From NCBI GenBank assembly GCA_947575745.1, contig CANPOS010000022.1, positions 1-32,956 of the forward strand: DNA of 32,956 bases. Reading direction: 5' to 3'. Numbering within the stretch: the first letter of the stretch is position 1; each line of letters opens with the position of its first letter. Shown here one piece after another: positions 27,435 to 32,956 of the stretch. This DNA comes from an uncultured Clostridium sp. (GTDB taxonomy: Bacteria > Bacillota > Clostridia > TANB77 > CAG-508). The position numbers and the translations under genes were made by a program. Under the pieces are notes generated by a model. That model ran no database searches. It worked only from the letters and a program-made list of their open reading frames with translations, and was not told the DNA's origin.

Positions 27435-27482
27435 GGCTTTTTCCTCCTTATTTTATTTTTTCTTGTTTGTTTAATTTGTCTT

Positions 27483-27959
<477 letters not shown>

Positions 27960-28011
27960 TCACTCCTTCTTTTTAGAATTATAGATGTTCATATAAACAT
28001 CAAAGTTACTC

Positions 28012-28027
28012 TGGCTTTTTTGCCAGC
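28012..28027 (-). other. Short hairpin in the rpsL-rpsG spacer
   Basis: CTGGC-TTTTTT-GCCAG is a perfect 5-bp stem, next to a second dyad GATGTT/AACATC (about 27987-28004), between palindrome C and rpsG. TATAAT on the minus strand (about 28044-28049) could be an internal promoter -10. Confidence 0.4.
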
Positions 28028-28090
28028 AAGTGCATATAATCTATTATAATTTAAGTACCTTAAATCTTAGTAGTTATAAGCACCTTCAAA

Positions 28091-28209
28091 AACGAAGCAA
28101 AATTGGTATATTGCAAGTTAATCAATGCAAAAATTTTGAGCTAGTACTAGTGTACATCGAAAAATTTTTAAAGCAGATTAACGTGGCAAGATGCCGATTT
28201 TCATTCGTT
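28091..28209. repeat. Palindromic element C in the rpsL-rpsG spacer
   Basis: 28091-28123 and 28176-28209 are inverted imperfect copies (outer AACGAA/TTCGTT, inner GTTAATC/GATTAAC, about 75% match), with A/T-rich inner sequence between them. The element begins two bases after the rpsL stop. In RNA it would form one long stem between two ribosomal protein genes. Confidence 0.65.
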
Positions 28210-28211
28210 TT

Positions 28212-28625
28212 TTACTTTTTAGGTTTCTTAGCTCCATATTTAGAACGAGCTTGCATTCTGTCTTTTACTCCAGCTGTATCAAGTGTTCCTCTAATAATAT
28301 GGTATCTAACACCTGGTAAGTCTTTTACCCTACCTCCTCTAATTAATACAACACTGTGCTCTTGTAAGTTATGTCCTATACCTGGGATATAAGATGTAAC
28401 TTCATATCCATTTGAAAGTCTTACTCTGGCTACTTTTCTTAAAGCTGAGTTTGGCTTTTTTGGAGTAACAGTTTTAACAACTGTACATACACCTCTTTTT
28501 TGTGGTGCTCTGTGATCAGTTGCTATGTTCTTTTTAGAGTTAAATCCATGTTGTAATGCAGGAGCTGTAGATTTTGATTTTGAAGTTTGTCTTCCTTTTC
28601 TTACTAATTGATTAATTGTTGGCAC
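28212..28625 (-). CDS. rpsL: 30S ribosomal protein S12
   Basis: Decoding-centre protein of the small subunit; 137 residues. It contains [20 protein letters not shown] with the Lys that corresponds to the streptomycin-sensitive form, and [14 protein letters not shown]. The start is GTG 28625, with GGAGGTG upstream. It is the first gene of the str operon. S12 residues around PNSA and PGVR contact the A-site codon-anticodon helix and influence frame maintenance in other bacteria. No unusual substitution was recognised. Confidence 0.96.
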   Translation of the reverse strand: MPTINQLVRKGRQTSKSKSTAPALQHGFNSKKNIATDHRAPQKRGVCTVVKTVTPKKPNSALRKVARVRLSNGYEVTSYIPGIGHNLQEHSVVLIRGGRVKDLPGVRYHIIRGTLDTAGVKDRMQARSKYGAKKPKK

Positions 28626-28681
28626 TTAAATTTCACCTCCATTTTTTGTATTTGTTGTTTCCGTAGAACTCAACGAGTAAT

Positions 28682-28710
28682 ATTGTATCATTTTTTTAGT
28701 TCAAAGTCAA
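28682..28710 (-). promoter_or_regulatory. str operon promoter
   Basis: On the minus strand TTGACT (28705-28710), a 17-base spacer and TACAAT (28682-28687), about 57 bases before the rpsL start. Confidence 0.65.
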
Positions 28711-28741
28711 TGTTTTTTATGATTTTTTTATTAAGGTATAA

Positions 28742-28816
28742 TTAAGTAAAATAAAAGCAATTAATTAGAATACAAAAAGCTGTATATCTAATTAATTGCT
28801 TATTTATTTTACTTAA
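28742..28816. repeat. Palindromic element E upstream of the str operon
   Basis: 28742-28769 pairs with 28787-28816 in a stem of 28 bp with one 2-base bulge. The 17-base loop can add ATACA/TGTAT. It lies between the end of the large surface-protein gene and the str promoter. It is AT-rich with no strong T-run, so it is not a typical terminator. Confidence 0.7.
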
Positions 28817-28880
28817 AATGATGTATTTAGAATTGTTCCAGTTAGCTCAGTCACCTGGGTCTATCTAATTTTCTCAACTA

Positions 28881-31800
28881 TTAGTCGTGCTGTGAGGTAT
28901 TGCCATGAGAACAATATTCATGTCGTGACGTGAATCCATGATTGCAAGGCACCTCTTTAGTATTCCAGCTCTTGAAACAGCTAGCACAAACAGCTTTGTT
29001 ACAGCTCGTAGGTATTTCATATAACTGTCGAAAGCATTCCTCTGTGTGGCTGTACCCTTGGAGTAATAAGGCTCCGCACGAATCGCAAAGAACATTCTTT
29101 TGTCGATGCTGACCGCTCCCACCCACAGATAGAGCATTTATAGTAGGCAGTGAACTGATGACCTGAAATGTGAGTAGATCCACCACAAGTTTTATTGGAC
29201 TTCGAGCCACAACTATAGCAACCATAAGCTACACCTGTACAAGAACGACCTGTACCTGGACAATATGTTCTAACTCTGGTTTGTACATCACCTTGAGTAG
29301 TTGCTTTTCCATCTGATACATCTACTCTCCAATAATAATATGTATACTCACTTAAATTTGTAGGTGTTTGTATTGCTACTTGTACATTTTGTGTTTGATT
29401 TGCTAGTGGTGTTGATTTTGTTAAGCTAGTCGAATTTGTTCCATAATATAATGTATATGTTAACGCATCTCCATCCACATCTGTCGATTTCGCATTTATT
29501 TTTATGTAATTTGTCCCTTTTGTATTAAACGATACCTCTGCTTTTGTTGGTGCTGTATTTGCTTTTACTGTTGCTTGCGTTATTGTACTTGAAGTTTTTG
29601 TTCTTCCTGCCTTGTCTGTAACAACCACTCTTAAGTAATATGTTGTTCCATCGTTTAGTCCACTAAATGTATATGTGTTACTTGTTTGGGCTGATGACTC
29701 TTTTGCTATACTTGAGAAGTTGCTTGCTGTGCTTGCTTGGAATTTATATGTTGCTACTCCTGATGTTGCATCTGAAGCTGATGCTGTTATTGTCATTCCA
29801 GTTGTTGTTACATTGGTTGGTGTCCCTAAACTTGCTGTACTTGGGTCTGTTACATCTCTTTTTATTGTGTATGTACTTGTTTCTACTGAATTTGTGCTTC
29901 CATCTGTGCTATATGCTTTTATTGTATGTGTTCCGTCTGTATTTATTGTTACTGTTGCTGTTCTTCCTGTTACTGTTCTGACTGTTCCATTTAGTGTATA
30001 TACTATTCCTGTTACTCCTGATTTTGTACTATCTGTTGTTCCATCATTTATTGTTATTATTATATTTCCTGTTTTATACCAACCATTTGAACCATTTGCT
30101 ACCTGTGGGCTTAATGTTATTGTTGGTGTTGCAACTACTCCTTTTGTTGTTCCTGTTATTACTGTTCCTATTCTTACATTCCCTGCATTATCTACTGCTT
30201 GTACCTCTATTGTATAGCTTGTTTTTTCTGATAATCCTGTTACATTAAATGTTCCTGCTGTACTTGCTTCTGATTTTTTAACTATTGTATTTCCCGCTTT
30301 TACATAGAAGTTATAGTGTGATATTCCTGATATGCTATCTGTACTACTTGCATTTACTGTAAATCCTGTTGTTGTTTGATTACTTATTGTTGGTGTGAAT
30401 GTACTTGGTGCTACACTATCTTTCTTTACTGTTAATGTTTTGACTGTTGTTGACACATTTCCCGCATTATCTTTTGCTGTTAATCCTAATTGTATTATTC
30501 CTTCCTTTGTTTTTGCTATTTCTATGTTTCCTGTTGTTCCTGACACATATATTTTTTGACTTTCTAGTACGTCGTCTTTTACACTTCCTGCTGGTATTTC
30601 CCAATAATAGTATCCTGCTATACCTGATCCTCCTGTACCATCTGACAAATTATTTAATCTTAAGTTTACTGTGTCTGATGTATACCACTCTGTGTTTAAG
30701 CTATTTATTGTCCCTTTTGTTCCTATTACATCTATGTTTCCAACTGTTGGGTGTGTATTATCATATTTTATTTCTTCACTTACTGCTACTTCTGATACAT
30801 TTTTATATTGGTCTTCTGTGTATGCCTGTATTGTGTATTTCCCTGTTGTATTTATTTCTGTTATTGCTATTGTTCCTGTTATTTCTGTATAGTTTGCTTC
30901 TGTTGATTTTTTATAGTATATCTTTGTTGCATTTGCATTTGTTGCTGTTATTGTTATTCCTACCTTTTGGTCGTCTTTTCCATACCATTCGTTTTCTTGT
31001 TCTCCATGTGTTGCTATTAATATATTTGGTTTTCCTGCTTTTGTTGTTGTCCCTGTTATTCCTGTTCCTGTTCTTATGTTTCCTGCATTATCTACTGCTT
31101 CTACTATTACACTGTATGTTTTCTGTGATGCTAACCCTGTAACAGCAAAACTTCCTGTTTTGTCATTTTTTAGTTCTTTTACCGTTTTGTTCCCTTCTCT
31201 TACATAGAAATTATAATGACTTATTCCTGAGTTAGTATCTGTTGTTCCTGCAGTGGCTGTAAATCCATTTGTTGTTTCGCTTCCTACTACTATACTTGGT
31301 AAGAACTCTCCTGGTAACACACTGTCCTTATATATTGTTATTGTTTTTATTTTTGCTAGCTCTGTTATATTTCCTGCTTTATCTTTTGCTTGTATTCCTA
31401 TTGTTATTTTTCCTTCTTTTGTTATCTTTATTTGCCCTGTACTTCCTTTTACATATGTTTTTTGTTCTTCTGTCACTTCATTTGAAGTACTTCCTTCTGG
31501 TATTTCCCAATAATAATATCCTACTACTCCACTATCAGCTGGTTCATCTGTCATATTGTTTAGCTTTATTATTACTTCTTCTGATTTATACCATCCTGTT
31601 TCTTTCCCCTCTATTGTTCCTTTTGTTCCTTCTATTTCTAGCTCTCCTACTTCTGGATGTATATTGTCATATTTTATTTCTTTGTTTGCTTGTTCTGATT
31701 CATTTCCTTGTTTGTCTATTACATATGCATATATTATTGTTCTTCCTGAGTCGCTTATCGTTAATGTTGCTTCTCTTCCTTCTATAAAGTTAAAATCTTC

Positions 31801-32613
31801 GTCTTTGTTTGTTTTATAATATATTCCTGTTGCTGTTTGGTTGTTTGTGCTTATCTTGATTTCTACTAGCTTATCGTCTTTTCCATACCAATCGTTTTCT
31901 TGTTCTCCATTTGATATTATTTCTATTAATGGGGCTGTTACTGTGCTTGATACTCGTATCCATGTACTTCTTGTTTTTCCATTGTTTGCTACTGCTTTTA
32001 TTTTATACCAGCCTGTTTTCTGTACATTGAAATTTGCTGTTTCTCCTTGTTGTGTTTCTACTATCTCTCCTTTGTATATTAGCTGTATTTCTTTTATTCC
32101 TCCTTTACATTCTGCTTCTGCTGTTATCATTGCTTTTATTTTGTCATAGCTTGCTTTTATTGTTGGTATCCCTTCTCCATCTTCTTTTCCTATATAGTCT
32201 ATTTCTTTTTTTCCTGTTTCTTCATCATAGTATACTTGATATATATATCCATCTGTTGTTGTGACTATTATATCTTTTGCTTCTTCGTTTGGCACTGCAC
32301 TTTTTATCCAGTCTTCTTTTTCCATTTCTTCTGCCATACTTGTTACTGTTGTTTTTTTTCCTATCAATGAGTCTTTCAAAATTATACTATGTACAAGTTG
32401 CTCTATCTGTTCTCCATATTGCTGTATTACATATTCGTTTGCAATATTGCTTGATGATGCTAGTATCCCTTCTTTTCCTGTTAATGCTTTTATACTTACC
32501 ATTGCTAGTATGATTAATAGAATTACCATGATGATTAAGGCGATTAATGTAATTCCTTCTTGTTTTTGGGTATGTTTAATAAACCCTCTTAAGGGCATTT
32601 TTTTGGTTTCCAT
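28881..32613 (-). CDS. Large pilin-like, Ig/FN3-repeat, Cys-rich surface protein, read through a CGG +1 shift
   Basis: 1243 residues with the shift. The N-terminus has a type IV pilin-like signal: a basic stretch, then EG-ITLIALIIMVILLIILAMV, with cleavage expected after Gly20. A conserved region (50-220) is followed by two long repeats of about 310 residues, beginning GEQENDWYGKDD and GEQENEWYGKDD. Each contains Ig-like parts (GYYYWEIP) and an FN3-like part (SGISHYNFYV, AVDNAGN). Two further FN3-like domains follow. The C-terminus is Cys-rich with CxxC pairs (CYSCG, CSICGWE). The zero frame meets CGG at 29113-29115 and ends 31 codons later at 29017 with no further CxxC. Skipping C29115 continues with GQHRQKNVLCDSCG, CASCF and CNHG to a stop at 28881. 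AGGAGG precedes ATG 32613. It is likely an adhesin or matrix-binding protein. Confidence 0.75.
29113..29115 (-). other. CGG +1 shift site in the surface-protein gene (Gly1167)
   Basis: Minus strand zero frame: TGG GAG CGG TCA GCA. Shifted: TGG GAG GGT CAG CAT. The shifted frame adds 77 residues with about ten further cysteines, in keeping with the Cys-rich region just upstream. Confidence 0.68.
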
Positions 32614-32690
32614 TTGTTCCTCCTTGGTTTCCTTTGATTTGTTGGTTTTCGCTTAAAAAAATTCCCAAGAGAATACTTTCTTCAAGTTCT

Positions 32691-32895
32691 GTAAAGAATA
32701 TATTTATAATTTATTGATGTTATCGCTAACAAGCTTTTTCGAGTTAGAAACTGTTAGTTTTTTAATGAGAGATGTTCACGTAGATTTACGTAGTAAATCT
32801 TACAAAGTGAAAGAGGCTCATTAAAAAATATTACAGTTTCTTTGAAGGAAAAGCAATGTAAAGATAACGAAATAAATTATAAATATATTCTTTAC
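32691..32895. repeat. Palindromic element D, about 205 bases
   Basis: Outer arms 32691-32724 and 32863-32895 match over about 25 consecutive bases. A second block (AGAAACTG..TTTTTTAATGAG against CTCATTAAAAAA..CAGTTTCT) and a perfect centre GATTTAC-GTA-GTAAATC continue the same fold, so nearly the whole segment is one nested hairpin. It lies 78 bases upstream of the surface-protein start. No gene is seen in the 340 bases from 32614 to the window end. Confidence 0.75.
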
Positions 32896-32915
32896 TAGAA
32901 CTTTTATTTCTCCCC

Positions 32916-32956
32916 TTATGGTTAGAAACCAAAATAGTCAAAGCCAAAACCAAACA
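32916..32956. repeat. Right copy of terminal repeat with palindrome arm
   Basis: 32938-32956 equals 1-19. 32916-32937 is an inverted match (18 of 22) to 29-50. See the left copy. Confidence 0.7.

Noticed and set aside
28030..28392. Plus-strand 120-residue frame across rpsL and its spacer
   Set aside because: It is mostly antisense to rpsL and palindrome C, with no ribosome binding site.
28881..29225. Independent Cys-rich gene starting at 29225
   Set aside because: Its first 35 residues are out-of-frame sequence within the surface-protein gene, and no ribosome binding site was seen; the Cys-rich part continues the larger protein after the CGG.
29667..32513. Long Leu/Val/Phe-rich plus-strand frames that look like membrane proteins
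   Set aside because: They are the antisense of the Thr/Lys/Glu-rich surface-protein gene; no start signals, and the composition follows from the complement.

Overview
The window looks like a piece of chromosome from a low-GC (roughly 30% by eye), spore-forming-type Firmicute, most likely an uncultured gut Clostridia. The grounds are AT-rich codon use dominated by AGA for Arg, AGGAGG-type ribosome binding sites, a BofA-type sporulation protein, a clostridial pilin-like N-terminus on a large surface protein, and a str operon (rpsL-rpsG-fusA-tuf). The taxonomic guess is an inference and stays at class level. No tRNA, rRNA, CRISPR array, transposase or phage gene was found.

Layout. 1-2.7 kb: a small XRE regulator, bofA and glmS. 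2.7-10.4 kb: a HAD phosphatase and rsmA (minus), leuS (plus), a HExxH metallopeptidase (minus) and a DnaB-like helicase (plus). 10.6-16.7 kb: purine genes purN-purE-purC, a small membrane protein with a structured leader, a CI/LexA-like repressor that has lost its protease residues, and divergent purB and purA. 16.7-23.8 kb, all minus: a multi-HTH protein with a repeat C-terminus, adhE, plsX-acpP and an atypical membrane-anchored protein. 23.9-28.6 kb, minus: the str operon. 28.9-32.6 kb, minus: a pilin-like, Ig/FN3-repeat, Cys-rich surface protein of 1243 residues.

Main finding. Six genes (glmS, purA, the multi-HTH gene, adhE, plsX twice, the large surface protein) appear broken by a +1 frame change. 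In all seven cases the break is exactly at an in-frame CGG codon, and reading resumes by skipping the C and decoding GGN as glycine (CGGN read as one Gly). CGG in the other two phases is common and harmless. In the other recognised genes I found no in-frame CGG, except for two in the compositionally odd gene at 23143-23784. Several of the affected genes are essential in most bacteria, lie on both strands, and regain full family length and motifs with the shift. This suggests that CGG is not a normal Arg codon here but a +1 frameshift or quadruplet-decoding signal. I do not recall such a system being described in bacteria.

A second theme is long, mutually dissimilar, intergenic imperfect palindromes (4612-4713, 10402-10546, 28091-28209, 28742-28816, 32691-32895). 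The two window ends also share a 19-nt direct repeat lying inside a palindrome that would span the junction.
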